From Halobacterium zhouii (GTDB taxonomy: Archaea > Halobacteriota > Halobacteria > Halobacteriales > Halobacteriaceae), in the NCBI RefSeq assembly GCF_021249405.1, contig NZ_CP089593.1, positions 2,108,001 through 2,172,000 of the forward strand: a stretch of 64,000 nucleotides of DNA, written 5' to 3'. The notes beneath the pieces were generated by a model. That model had not been told where the DNA came from. It did not search any database and worked only from the letters and a program-made list of their open reading frames with translations. This document shows positions 32,982 through 41,392 of this stretch, in pieces. Position 1 is the first letter of the stretch, and the number at the start of each line of letters is the position of its first letter. The position numbers were made by a program, and so were the translations under genes.

Positions 32982-35062
32982 CGATCGAAGTCGACCCGCT
33001 CGGCGACGAGGACGGCGTCCAAGTCAGCGACACCGTAGAGGGCGAGCAGTTCGACCTGTACACCGACCGCGCCGTCGAGCCAACGTCCGTCTCGACGGAC
33101 GGCTTCGAGATGCCCGTGGACACCGCAGTCGCCATCGAAACGTCCGAGCTCCACCTACCGCTGTTCACCACCGCGACGTTCTGGCAGGACGGCGACGTCG
33201 TTCACCGGGTCACGTCCGAGGACGACGTCGAGCGTCTCGAGCCAGCACGCTACGAGGTGGACGTCTCGCCACCCGCGGTGAAACTGTACGTCCGGGTGAG
33301 CGACACGAGCGTCGCTGCTCGGTACGCCGAGAACCACATCTACCTCGAGTTCGGGTCCACGGTCCACGTAGAACTCGGTCTCCGGTCACACCACGAGCAA
33401 CCCGCCGCGACGGTGACGACCACCGACGACCCACGCGACCTGATACGCGCCGTCTCGACGTTCGGCTCTGCGCTCAAGACCACCAGTCCCGAGCGCAGTT
33501 GGCCGACGCTCCGGGGCCACCCACCCGCACTCGAATTCGGCGCCGAACTCGACGTCCCCGCGGCCGCCGAACCACCGGACACGGGCGTTACGCTCGAACT
33601 GCCGCCCGAGTACAGCGCCATCTACACCGCCGCGCCGCTCGCGTTCTACCTCGGCGCAACACTCGTTCCCGCGTCGACGCCGCGACTCGTCGCGGACGGC
33701 CACACGCGCGAGTTCGACCGCGACTCGTTCGGCGACGGCGTTCGTAACTTCCTCCAACACGCGTTCACGCTCGACTGCGTGATCCGGTCCGCCGGCCTCT
33801 ACCCGATGCGTACGCCCGCGTCGGACGAACTCGACGAGCGCGTCGACATCGATTACGGCAAACTGTACGACCTATCACTCGCCGAGCGAACTGCTGCGTA
33901 CCTCGACATCCCGCGCGAAGCGACGCGGGGGCTACTCGACTGGCACCGGACCGTCGACGTCGACCCCAACCCCGAGTACGCCCCGGCGCTCCCGTACGTG
34001 CTCAGGGGACTACCGCTCGTCCGGAGCCCCGCGCCCGCCCGTAACACGCGGTCGCTTACCCCCGAACCCGACGCACTCCGGGCGTTTTACGACGAGCACA
34101 GCGTGGCCCGCTCATCGTCGAATCAGACCGCTCCGCGACCCGACTCACGACCCGTCGTCGTGCCCGAGTACACCGACACGCCGGGTCACGCCTGGATCGC
34201 CGAGGGATTCCCGGTCGGCGCCGCGAAACCGACCGTTGGCTCGTACGCCCGCACGCTCGAACGAACGGCGAGCACCGACCCTCTCGACATCCACGTCGTC
34301 TACAACGACGCCCGCTTCCGTGACTCGGAAATCAGCGGCTACGGCGGCCATGCCCTCGACGAAACCGATGTCCGCGTCTCAGAGAACCTCTCCACGAGCG
34401 AACTCCGCGCGGCGCTCGCCGAGGACACCGACTTCCTCCACTTCGTCGGCCACGTCACCGACGCCGGTATGGTGTGTGCGGACGGCGAACTCGACACCCG
34501 TACTGTCGCGAGAACCGGCGTCGACGCGTTCTTCCTCAACGGCTGTCGCTCCTACGAACAGGGGCGCGCGCTGCTCACCGCCGGCAGCCTCGGCGGCATC
34601 GTCACCGTCGACGACGTGACCGACGTCGAAGCCAGTCGGGTCGGCAACGCATTCTCCCTCCTGCTCGACGCCGGTTTCCCGCTGTACGCCGCCCTCGACG
34701 CGCTCGAAGCGACGCGCATCGACCGCGACCGGTACACGATTCTCGGCAACGACGCGTTCGCGCTCCGGAAGAGCGTCGACGGTTCAGCGGTGCTCTACTC
34801 GTACGATACGACTCACATCGACACCGACACCGATCCAGTTCCGGCGACAGCCCGGTACTATCCCCAGGCTGAGAACGGCCTCGGCGCTCTCATCACAACA
34901 ATGTACTCGAGAGAGGAGGCGATGCTGTCTGGTTGGACAACGCGGACAGAACGACTTCCTCGTGAGCAGTTCGAACAATACCTCGAAAACGAATCAGTCC
35001 CGGTCGTCGTGGACGGAGAACTCCGTCACACCACCGACCTCACGGTCGAGGACTTCCAGTAA
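32978..35062 (+). CDS. CHAT-domain (caspase-like) protease
   Basis: A 694-residue soluble protein. The C-terminal part (about residues 440-600) is a CHAT peptidase: LHFVGH ends at the predicted catalytic H492, and FFLNGCRS gives the nucleophile C523, followed by GRALLTAGSLGGIVTVDDV and LLLDAGFPLYAAL. The N-terminal 430 residues contain beta-rich segments (EVDPLGDEDGVQVSDTVEGE..) and a helical part, with no signal peptide or membrane helix; no known sensor domain is recognised. CHAT proteases cut specific partner proteins, often in stress or immune pathways. Start is GTG, overlapping a 13-codon leader frame. The last ~90 codons are less GC-rich. Divergent from tfx. Confidence 0.85.
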   Translation: MTIEVDPLGDEDGVQVSDTVEGEQFDLYTDRAVEPTSVSTDGFEMPVDTAVAIETSELHLPLFTTATFWQDGDVVHRVTSEDDVERLEPARYEVDVSPPAVKLYVRVSDTSVAARYAENHIYLEFGSTVHVELGLRSHHEQPAATVTTTDDPRDLIRAVSTFGSALKTTSPERSWPTLRGHPPALEFGAELDVPAAAEPPDTGVTLELPPEYSAIYTAAPLAFYLGATLVPASTPRLVADGHTREFDRDSFGDGVRNFLQHAFTLDCVIRSAGLYPMRTPASDELDERVDIDYGKLYDLSLAERTAAYLDIPREATRGLLDWHRTVDVDPNPEYAPALPYVLRGLPLVRSPAPARNTRSLTPEPDALRAFYDEHSVARSSSNQTAPRPDSRPVVVPEYTDTPGHAWIAEGFPVGAAKPTVGSYARTLERTASTDPLDIHVVYNDARFRDSEISGYGGHALDETDVRVSENLSTSELRAALAEDTDFLHFVGHVTDAGMVCADGELDTRTVARTGVDAFFLNGCRSYEQGRALLTAGSLGGIVTVDDVTDVEASRVGNAFSLLLDAGFPLYAALDALEATRIDRDRYTILGNDAFALRKSVDGSAVLYSYDTTHIDTDTDPVPATARYYPQAENGLGALITTMYSREEAMLSGWTTRTERLPREQFEQYLENESVPVVVDGELRHTTDLTVEDFQ

Positions 35063-35078
35063 CGCCCGGTGGAGCGCC

Positions 35079-35546
35079 CTAGCTCCCCCAGAAGTTCTCG
35101 CGACTGCCCAGGCGCTCGCGCTCCGGGCCGTCGTCTCCGGACTCCTCCTCCTCGTCGTCGTCATCCTCGGCCGCCTCGTCCTCTTCGTCCCCCTCGTCCT
35201 CGTCCTCGACCTCCGGGAGTTTCTCGATGAGGTCCGCGCGGGCGAAATTCGACTTTACCTTCGACACTTCGACCTTCACGCGAGCGGGCGGCAGCACGCC
35301 GTCGACCATGATGATGAAACCGGTTTCAGCGTGGTGACCAACGCCAGCGCCGCTCTCGTGCATGTCGTCGACCTCCACGACGACCTCCTCGCCGGGCACG
35401 ACGGGCGCCGTCTTCAGGTCCTCGATGGGCTGGCTGTAGTGGTTACACCACTCCATCCCACCGCGGTCGCCGTAATGTTGACACCCCATCCCCTCGATCT
35501 GTTCCTGGAAACTGGGGCACTCGTCCGCGAGTGGGCACTCGGGCAT
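35079..35546 (-). CDS. TRAM-domain protein with N-terminal cysteine cluster
   Basis: A 155-residue protein. The TRAM domain (about residues 50-110, with VVVEVDDMHESGAGVGH and MVDGVLPPARVKVEVSKVKSN) is a small RNA-binding beta barrel. Before it lie C4, C10, C22 and C34 plus histidines (CPLADECPSF..GCQHYG..WCNHYS), probably a zinc or iron-sulfur site. After it comes an extremely acidic tail. TRAM proteins in archaea act as RNA chaperones; the cysteine module is an addition. Converges with the CHAT gene, 16 bp apart. Confidence 0.85.
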   Translation of the reverse strand: MPECPLADECPSFQEQIEGMGCQHYGDRGGMEWCNHYSQPIEDLKTAPVVPGEEVVVEVDDMHESGAGVGHHAETGFIIMVDGVLPPARVKVEVSKVKSNFARADLIEKLPEVEDEDEGDEEDEAAEDDDDEEEESGDDGPERERLGSRENFWGS

Positions 35547-35886
35547 ACGACCCGATTACGGCTCAGTAGTCTAAATCTTTGCGAACGACCTTTCACTAGC
35601 GACCTTTTGCGCTGTCGCCGACAGGCGCTTCGCGCCTGTCGAGATGACGTAAGACGGCAAAGCCGTCTTTCGGACCACGGGCGCGGCTTCGCCGCGCCTC
35701 GGCAAAAGCTCGGCCAAAAGCACAGCGTCACCCCCACCGTCAGAGCAAAGCTCTGACGAGCCCTCGTTCGCTTCGCTCACGAGAACCCCGGGGGTTCCTC
35801 GGCCTCTGCTCTCCGTTCGCGGAGTGAATCGCGCCTGTGGCGCGAATGCTGGACTACCCCAACAGCGTCCATCCCACACGTGACCA
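35547..35886. other. Gene-free region dominated by hairpins
   Basis: About 340 bp between the TRAM gene start and the GrpB-like gene stop. It holds a promoter-like AAATCTTTG for the TRAM gene near 35572-35580 and the hairpin cluster. Open frames through it are artefacts of the inverted repeats. Confidence 0.5.
35619..35845. repeat. Cluster of six short hairpins
   Basis: Stem-loops at 35619-35641 (stem CGACAGGCGC, loop TTC), 35651-35669 (AAGACGGC, AAA), 35680-35698 (GGCGCGGC, TTC), 35738-35758 (CGTCAGAGC, AAA), 35783-35797 (GAACCCC, G) and 35829-35845 (TCGCGCC, TGT). All stems are perfect and differ in sequence. This density in 227 bp suggests a structured RNA, multiple terminators, or a repeat family. 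Confidence 0.7.
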
Positions 35887-36450
35887 CTACCAGTCGTCCG
35901 GCGCGTCGAACGGCAGTGTCACATCCTTGCTCTCGCTGGCGATGCGCAGTACGTCCTCGATGAACGCCGTCTTTCCCTGCGAGTAATCCGCGAGGGTGTC
36001 GTGTTCGTTGGCGAGTCGGCGCTTCAACTGCTCGTACTCCTCGCGCACGTCCGAGCGCTCCCGAAATATCTCGCGAGTCGCCACGCTGATCTTCCACCTT
36101 TCGCTGGATGCCGCGAACACGTGGTCGTTGAACCGCTGGCCATCGTCCTCTCGGAAGACCGGGTGCCACGCGTCGCTGTTCTCGAATTTGCTGCCGCCGA
36201 GCGCCGCCTCGACGGCGCTCGACACCTCGGACACGGCGTTATCGGCGACGACGACGTCCAGGTCGACGATGTCCTTCGCCGCGAGATCTGGCACCGCTGT
36301 CGAACCGACGTGTTCGATGCGCACCAGGTCGTCCGCGAGCCCGGCGTCCGCGAGCACGAACGCGACACGGTCGTGCTCCGCAGCGAAACGCTCCAGCCAG
36401 TCGTCGTGCCGGGACGAAACGAGTTCGAGTGATTCCTCGCGAGGGTCCAC
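35887..36450 (-). CDS. GrpB-family nucleotidyltransferase-fold protein
   Basis: A 187-residue GrpB/UPF0157 protein, related to the nucleotidyltransferase superfamily. IEHVGSTAVPDLAAKDIVDL (residues ~45-64) contains the GS and D-x-D-like motif, and VFREDDGQRFNDHVF follows. Some members are linked to dephospho-CoA kinase; the activity of stand-alone archaeal copies is unproven. It begins at GTG. It stands alone, following the hairpin cluster in transcription direction. Confidence 0.88.
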   Translation of the reverse strand: MDPREESLELVSSRHDDWLERFAAEHDRVAFVLADAGLADDLVRIEHVGSTAVPDLAAKDIVDLDVVVADNAVSEVSSAVEAALGGSKFENSDAWHPVFREDDGQRFNDHVFAASSERWKISVATREIFRERSDVREEYEQLKRRLANEHDTLADYSQGKTAFIEDVLRIASESKDVTLPFDAPDDW

Positions 36451-36537
36451 GATACGTCTCCAGACCTGACATACGCACTTCGCTCTGTTTGACGGGTGCT
36501 ACCGGACCACAGGCACTGATTAGGAGTGAAAAGACCG

Positions 36538-37533
36538 TTACGCCAACGGCGTCCGCTCGACGACCTGGCCGTCGTACGTCGGGTACTGCTCGACGATTTC
36601 CCCGTCGGCCACGTCGCCGTCCTCGACCATCTCTTCGAGGAGCCACCACGCCACCTCGACGTGGTCCGACTTCACCGTGTAGAACTCCTCTGGAACGCCG
36701 AGGTTCACGATTCGGTCGGGGTCGACGCGGGTCTTTCCGTAGACGAGCGTGCCGTCCTCGGTCACCTCGTCGAACTCGCGGCGCACGTTCTTGGCCATGC
36801 GTTTGAGTCGGGAGCGGTGCTGGGCGGAGTCCTTGAATACGGACGTGCAGAAGTACACCTTCTCGTGGTCCGCCATCTCCTCGAGGATGGCGTCCTTCGA
36901 CCCGTCGACGGCACTCATGTGGTCCTCCTGGAGTTCGAACCCGGCCTCCTGCATGCGCTCGTAGTTCCCCTGACTCATCTCGAACTCGTTGACGTTACAG
37001 AAGTCCGCCGCGCCCTCATCTAAGAACTCCAAGAACTCATCCTCGGCGCGGATGCCCGGAATCTCGAAGGCGGGTGTGAGTCCCTCCTCGCGGGCGATGT
37101 AGAGGATGTCCTCCCACTCCGTGCCGTGGAGGTCGCCCCACTGCTCGAACGGCGGATGGAACCGGATCTCGTCCAGACCGGCCTCGCTCAGTCGGCGCAT
37201 GTTCTCGCGGCCGCCCGTGATGCCCGTATAGAGGTGCGTGTGGTGGTCCTCGCCGAACTCGTCTTTGAGCAGGCGGAGGTAGCGACACGTCCGGTCCATC
37301 GCCTCCTGGGGTTCGCCGCCCGTGATGGAGGTGCCGAGAGCGTCCATCGCTTTTGCCTCCCGGATGACGTCCTCGTCCTCCTCGACCGGGCGCTCGTTCG
37401 CGTACACCTGCCTGACGTTCTTCCGGTTCTCCCCGAGCGGGCAGTAGAAACAATCGCGCTGATCGCAGTAGCCGTAGACGAACAGCACCATCTTCCCGCC
37501 TTTCGCGCACTGCTCGCAGCCCTCGGAGATCAT
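36538..37533 (-). CDS. Radical SAM protein (COG2108-like)
   Basis: A 331-residue radical SAM enzyme. The cluster motif is CDQRDCFYC (residues ~23-31), a CX4CX2C spacing instead of the usual CX3CX2C, followed by SITGGEPQEA (the GGE motif) and HLYTGITGG. N-terminal CEQCAKGG (C6, C9) and a late FCTSVF add further cysteines, possibly a second cluster. Relatives are annotated as pyruvate-formate-lyase-activating-like, but the substrate is unknown. It stands alone with no substrate protein nearby. Confidence 0.88.
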   Translation of the reverse strand: MISEGCEQCAKGGKMVLFVYGYCDQRDCFYCPLGENRKNVRQVYANERPVEEDEDVIREAKAMDALGTSITGGEPQEAMDRTCRYLRLLKDEFGEDHHTHLYTGITGGRENMRRLSEAGLDEIRFHPPFEQWGDLHGTEWEDILYIAREEGLTPAFEIPGIRAEDEFLEFLDEGAADFCNVNEFEMSQGNYERMQEAGFELQEDHMSAVDGSKDAILEEMADHEKVYFCTSVFKDSAQHRSRLKRMAKNVRREFDEVTEDGTLVYGKTRVDPDRIVNLGVPEEFYTVKSDHVEVAWWLLEEMVEDGDVADGEIVEQYPTYDGQVVERTPLA

Positions 37534-37703
37534 TCAGTGAGCCGTCTACTCGCCCGAGGCTGAAAAAGCGTGTGAATTTCCTCGAGCGCCCAGGTCCCCG
37601 TCGCGACACACACCGGTAGCGCTCGCTCGTTCACGAGCAGTTACCGGTCACCGGCGGTCGTTGCTCTGACCAGCTGTCGGGTCCGCACTGACCGACGCGT
37701 TAC

Positions 37704-37976
37704 TTACCGGGACACCCGCTGGTCCATCCAGCGGTCCTCGAGGGTCCGCGTCCGGAACGACGCGAGATTCTGACGCGTCGCTGCGGCCGAACACGTGAGC
37801 ATCATCAGCGCGAACGGTGCGCCGTACTGGAGCGGGAGTCCGTTGACTGCGACGTTCACACCCTGTAGCAGTGCGATGAAAGCCGGGATTACCGAGAGCA
37901 CGAGACTCCGGACGGGAAGCGCCCGGAACATGTCCACGACGGACGGGTCCGCCGTGGGCGAATCGGTCCGCGTCAC
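37704..37976 (-). CDS. Small two-helix membrane protein
   Basis: A 90-residue protein starting at GTG (VTRTDSPTADPSVVDMFRALP) with two membrane helices (about residues 24-45 and 52-68) and a basic C terminus. A CTATAGCTAT box lies only about 10 bp upstream of this GTG. If it is the TATA element, transcription would begin downstream of the GTG and the ATG at 37931 (75 residues) would be the true start. The upstream DNA is rich in CGTTAC/GTAACG motifs. Function unknown. Confidence 0.55.
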   Translation of the reverse strand: MTRTDSPTADPSVVDMFRALPVRSLVLSVIPAFIALLQGVNVAVNGLPLQYGAPFALMMLTCSAAATRQNLASFRTRTLEDRWMDQRVSR

Positions 37977-38006
37977 GCCGATAGCTATAGACCGCTGGTT
38001 GATGAC

Positions 38007-38076
38007 CGTTACGCTTCGCTCTCAGTGGTAACGAGAACATTACGCCCGGCGTCGAGTGGCGTAACGTCACGTTACG
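38007..38076. promoter_or_regulatory. Cluster of CGTTAC motifs with a perfect inverted repeat
   Basis: CGTTACG (38007-38013), GTAACG (38028-38033) and ATTACG (38039-38044) are followed by the inverted repeat CGTAACGT-C-ACGTTACG (38060-38076). Another GTAACGT is at 38521-38527, in the promoter of the SPW gene. Together they look like sites for one regulator controlling both small membrane-protein genes. Confidence 0.5.
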
Positions 38077-38085
38077 GTACGTTGC

Positions 38086-38499
38086 CTACATCGTCTCGCG
38101 CTCGGCTTCCGTCGTGCGCTCGGGTCGACCCGCCTGTGCGGCGTTGTAGCCCGAGAACACGGCGACGAGTGCGCCACTGATGAGGTCGCTCCAGAGGATA
38201 GCCGTGTTGGCCCCTGTCGGAGCGTTCCCCCAGAGCCACGTCACCTCTACGCCCGGGTAGACGAATGGCGTGACGATCATCCAGAGGCCGAGCAACGCCG
38301 CCAGCCCGGATGCCCCGCGACTCGCGGACATCTCCATGGCCTGGTAGCCGCTGTAGGCGGCGAGAACGACGATGGCAGCGCCGACGATCACGTTGTTCCA
38401 GAAGTGGCCTACCTGTAGTTCGTACAGGAATGCCGACACGAATATCCAGGCGCCGATCAACGCGCTCACTCCGGCGAGCCAACGGCCTGTGCTTGTCAT
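38086..38499 (-). CDS. SPW-repeat membrane protein
   Basis: A 137-residue protein with four membrane helices arranged as two similar halves, each with FxYxx...WNNVIVGAAIVVLAAYSGYQ-type sequence (about residues 24-55 and 78-118). This is the SPW repeat family of bacterial and haloarchaeal inner-membrane proteins, of unknown function. A CTTATA box about 35-40 bp upstream and a GTAACGT motif lie in the promoter. The upstream DUF373 gene is divergent. Confidence 0.85.
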   Translation of the reverse strand: MTSTGRWLAGVSALIGAWIFVSAFLYELQVGHFWNNVIVGAAIVVLAAYSGYQAMEMSASRGASGLAALLGLWMIVTPFVYPGVEVTWLWGNAPTGANTAILWSDLISGALVAVFSGYNAAQAGRPERTTEAERETM

Positions 38500-38580
38500 G
38501 TTAGTTCACCTCACTGGAATGTAACGTCCGCTGTATAAGTAGGAGTAGTGGCCAGTTGGGGACAACACTGTCCCGAAAGC

Positions 38581-38587
38581 AAATAAA
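38581..38587 (+). promoter_or_regulatory. TATA box of the DUF373 gene
   Basis: AAATAAA centred 28 bp upstream of ATG 38612; supports leaderless initiation there. Confidence 0.6.
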
Positions 38588-38611
38588 CCGGTCGCGCGTA
38601 GCCACAGGCGA

Positions 38612-39694
38612 ATGCTGCTCGTGCTGTGCGTCGACCTGGACGACGACCTCGGCCGAAAGACCGGCATCCCCACGCCCGTCGTCGGCCGGAACGAAGTGGA
38701 GCACGCAGCGGTCTCGCTGGCGGAAGCCGACCCCGAGGACAGCGACGTGAACGTCCTCTTCGAGGGTATCCACATCCACGACGAGCACAGCACCGAAGAG
38801 GAGGACGTCGTCGTCGCCGCCGTCACCGGCGTCGAGCGCGGCGACGTCACCGCGAACCGCAGGGTCGGACGCGAGGTCGACGAAGTGCTCGCGACCATCC
38901 AGACCGACGACCCCGTGCGGGCCGTCATCGTCACGGACGGCGCACAGGACGAGTCCGTCGTCCCGGTCATCCGCTCGCGAGTCCCCATCGACGCCGTCAA
39001 GCGCGTCGTCGTGCGGCAGGCCCAGGACCTCGAGTCGATGTACTACACGCTCAAGCAGGTGATGAACGACCCCGAGACGCGCGGGACGATTCTCGTCCCC
39101 CTCGGTGTCCTGCTGCTCATCTACCCGCTAGCGGTGGTCGCCGACTTCCTCGGGTTGCCGGGCGCCGTACTCGGGCTATCCTCCGCGCTCGTCGGCTTGT
39201 ACGCGCTGTTCCGCGGCCTCGGCCTCGAGGGCACCGTCGACGACACCGTCGAGCGCGTCCGCTCGAGCCTGTACACCGGGAGTGTGACACTCATCACGTA
39301 CGTCGTCGCCGCCGCGTTGCTCGTCGTCGGCGGCGTCGAAGCGGCGAACGAACTCACCGCCGTGCGCGCCGCAACCGACGGCAACCTCGCGCCACAGACC
39401 ATCGTCGCCGCGCTCACCTTCGGCGCCGTTCGGTGGTTCGCCGCCGCCGGCCTCACAACGAGCCTCGGCCAGATCACCGACGAGTATCTCGCCGACCAGT
39501 TCCGGTGGCGCTACCTCAACGCGCCGTTCTACGTGCTCTCCATCGCCGCGGTGCTCCACATGCTCTCGGCGTACTTCCTCGAGTACGTCACGCTCACCGA
39601 ACTCGCCGCCGTTTTGACGGCGGGGACGCTCGTCAGCGTGCTCTCCACGCTCACGTTCGCCGTCGTGGAGACGTGGCGCGCCGACGCCGCGTAG
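38612..39694 (+). CDS. DUF373-family membrane protein
   Basis: A 360-residue archaeal protein (COG2237/DUF373). The first ~145 residues are cytoplasmic and alpha/beta, beginning MLLVLCVDLDDDLGRKTGIPTP cut to family length, with a DDDLG cluster. The C-terminal part has six to seven membrane helices. The family is conserved across Euryarchaeota but no role is established; the acidic N-terminal motif could bind metal or nucleotide. Divergent from the SPW gene, convergent with the prenyl synthase gene. Confidence 0.9.
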   Translation: MLLVLCVDLDDDLGRKTGIPTPVVGRNEVEHAAVSLAEADPEDSDVNVLFEGIHIHDEHSTEEEDVVVAAVTGVERGDVTANRRVGREVDEVLATIQTDDPVRAVIVTDGAQDESVVPVIRSRVPIDAVKRVVVRQAQDLESMYYTLKQVMNDPETRGTILVPLGVLLLIYPLAVVADFLGLPGAVLGLSSALVGLYALFRGLGLEGTVDDTVERVRSSLYTGSVTLITYVVAAALLVVGGVEAANELTAVRAATDGNLAPQTIVAALTFGAVRWFAAAGLTTSLGQITDEYLADQFRWRYLNAPFYVLSIAAVLHMLSAYFLEYVTLTELAAVLTAGTLVSVLSTLTFAVVETWRADAA

Positions 39695-39721
39695 CCCCCG
39701 GATTCCGAGTGCTGGCGTTTC

Positions 39722-40564
39722 TCAGGTTTCCCGAGAGACGACAAACTCCGCGAGATCCTCGAGGTACGCCCGCGCTTCGCCCGCCGGCAGGTCGAGGCTG
39801 TCCAGCGCGCGCATCGCCGCGTCGGCCTCGGCCTCCGCGAGGTCGTCCAGTTCCGCGGGCGACCGGTCGGTGACGCGCACGATGCTCGGGCGGTCCATCT
39901 CCTCGTCGCGCCCCGCGGGCTTCCCGAGGTCACTGGATTCAGCCGTCGCGTCGAGTACGTCGTCCCGAATCTGGAACGCCACGCCGACGCGTTCGGCGTA
40001 CTCGCCGAGCGCCTCGACCGTGCGACCGTCAGCGTCCGCCGCGATGGCGCCGAGTTCCGCCGCCGCGCGGAACAGCGCGCCCGTCTTCCGGCGCGCGAGC
40101 GCCATGTACTCGGCCTCCGTCTCCGGCTGGTCGACCAGTTCGGTCGCCTCGCCCTCCCCCAGTTCGACGAGCGCGTCCGTCACGCACTCCACGGCCCGGG
40201 GGTTCCGCGAGAAGATGTCGAAGGCCTCCCCGAGCAGGCCGTCAGAGGCGACGATGGCGGGCCCGTGGCCGTACTCCGCCCACGCGCTCGACGTCCCGCG
40301 ACGCACCGCGGACTTGTCGATGATGTCGTCCACCACCAGGGAGGCGTTGTGCACGAGTTCCACGCCGACCGCGAAGTCCAGGGCGTCCTCGGCCTCCCCG
40401 CCCGCCGCCTCGCAGACGAGCACCGTGAGCGTCGGGCGCACACGCTTCCCACCCGCCAGCGAGACGTGTTCGAGTTGGGCCGCGAGCTCGGCGGGCTCCA
40501 CCGACGCGACCGTCTCGCCGAGTCGCTCTTCGATGGCCGCGCGCCGCGACTCCACGTACTCCAT
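39722..40564 (-). CDS. Polyprenyl (geranylgeranyl/farnesyl) diphosphate synthase
   Basis: A 280-residue isoprenyl diphosphate synthase. The substrate-binding motifs are DDIID (D79, D80, D83) and QIRDDVLD (D201, D202, D205), with GGKRVRP (39-45) for the homoallylic diphosphate. Length and motifs fit a short-chain enzyme making the C15/C20 chains for archaeal lipids. Chain length depends on residues before the first DDxxD (here LVHNASLVV), which do not decide between GGPP and FPP. It lies 27 bp downstream of the methyltransferase gene on the same strand. Confidence 0.92.
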   Translation of the reverse strand: MEYVESRRAAIEERLGETVASVEPAELAAQLEHVSLAGGKRVRPTLTVLVCEAAGGEAEDALDFAVGVELVHNASLVVDDIIDKSAVRRGTSSAWAEYGHGPAIVASDGLLGEAFDIFSRNPRAVECVTDALVELGEGEATELVDQPETEAEYMALARRKTGALFRAAAELGAIAADADGRTVEALGEYAERVGVAFQIRDDVLDATAESSDLGKPAGRDEEMDRPSIVRVTDRSPAELDDLAEAEADAAMRALDSLDLPAGEARAYLEDLAEFVVSRET

Positions 40565-40591
40565 TACGCCCGACTCGGGGCTACGGGGTTT

Positions 40592-41338
40592 TCACTCCGT
40601 CGGCTTCCGGGTTCCAGGCGCCGGCGGCAGTCGCGCTCGAACGCAGAGAAACGGCGGCTGGACGCGAATCCGCTCGGCGGCCGCAGGCGCCTTCTCGCGG
40701 AATCGGTCGGTTGGTTCGGGTTCGACGACGCGCTCGATTCGGAGGCCCGCGTCCAGCACCGTGTTCAGGGTGACTTCGAGTGGCCGCCGGAAGAAGTGCA
40801 TCTCGACGGAGTCACTGAACCCGTCCCACGTCTCCGAGACCGCTTCCGTCTCGAAGTAATCCTCGACGTCGAGACGAATTGCGTCGTCCATCGGGTGCTG
40901 CGTCGAGAACACGACGCGACCGCCGGGTCGTAGCACACGCGCCACCTCCGCGAACAGCGTGCCCCAGTCGCGAGCGTACGTGAACGCCAGCGAGGCGTGC
41001 ACGAGGTCGAACGCGTCGTCGGCGAATGGAAAGCCCTGCGCGAAGTCGAGTCGAACGAGGTCGGCGTGCGCACCGACTCGCTCCCGGGCGTGTGCAAGCA
41101 TCGCCGAGCTCACGTCGCCAGCGACGACAGTTGCGCCCGCGTCGAGCAACTCCTCGGTGGTGATTCCCGGGCCACACCCCGCGTCGAGCACGTCCAGTCC
41201 GTCCAGGTCGGGAAGCAGGTCGCGCGTCGCGGGTCGTTCGAGGTCGGCGTTGTACGGTTTCTCCGGCGCGCTTTCGGCGAAGTCGTCGGCGAGCGCGTCG
41301 TAGGCCGCGAGCGCTACCGGGGAGTCCGTGTCGGGCAT
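40592..41338 (-). CDS. Class I SAM-dependent methyltransferase
   Basis: A 248-residue methyltransferase. Motif I is LDVLDAGCGPGITTEELLDAG (core VLDAGCGPG, residues ~49-57), then VVAGDVSSAML, LDFAQGFPFADDAFDLVHAS and the post-II VLRPGGRVVFSTQHPM. The C-terminal part has FETEAVSETWDGF and FFRRPLEVTL, seen in methyltransferases of small molecules. The acceptor is unknown. Position directly upstream of the prenyl synthase could suggest an isoprenoid product, but this is only context. Confidence 0.88.
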   Translation of the reverse strand: MPDTDSPVALAAYDALADDFAESAPEKPYNADLERPATRDLLPDLDGLDVLDAGCGPGITTEELLDAGATVVAGDVSSAMLAHARERVGAHADLVRLDFAQGFPFADDAFDLVHASLAFTYARDWGTLFAEVARVLRPGGRVVFSTQHPMDDAIRLDVEDYFETEAVSETWDGFSDSVEMHFFRRPLEVTLNTVLDAGLRIERVVEPEPTDRFREKAPAAAERIRVQPPFLCVRARLPPAPGTRKPTE

Positions 41339-41392
41339 AGACTGCGTGCGTAGCACAACACCGAGCAAAAAGCTCGCGGTCGTCGACGCCCG

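Noticed and set aside
35571..35879. Minus-strand frame of about 100 codons in the hairpin region
   Set aside because: It exists only because the inverted repeats lack stops; composition and repeats argue against coding.
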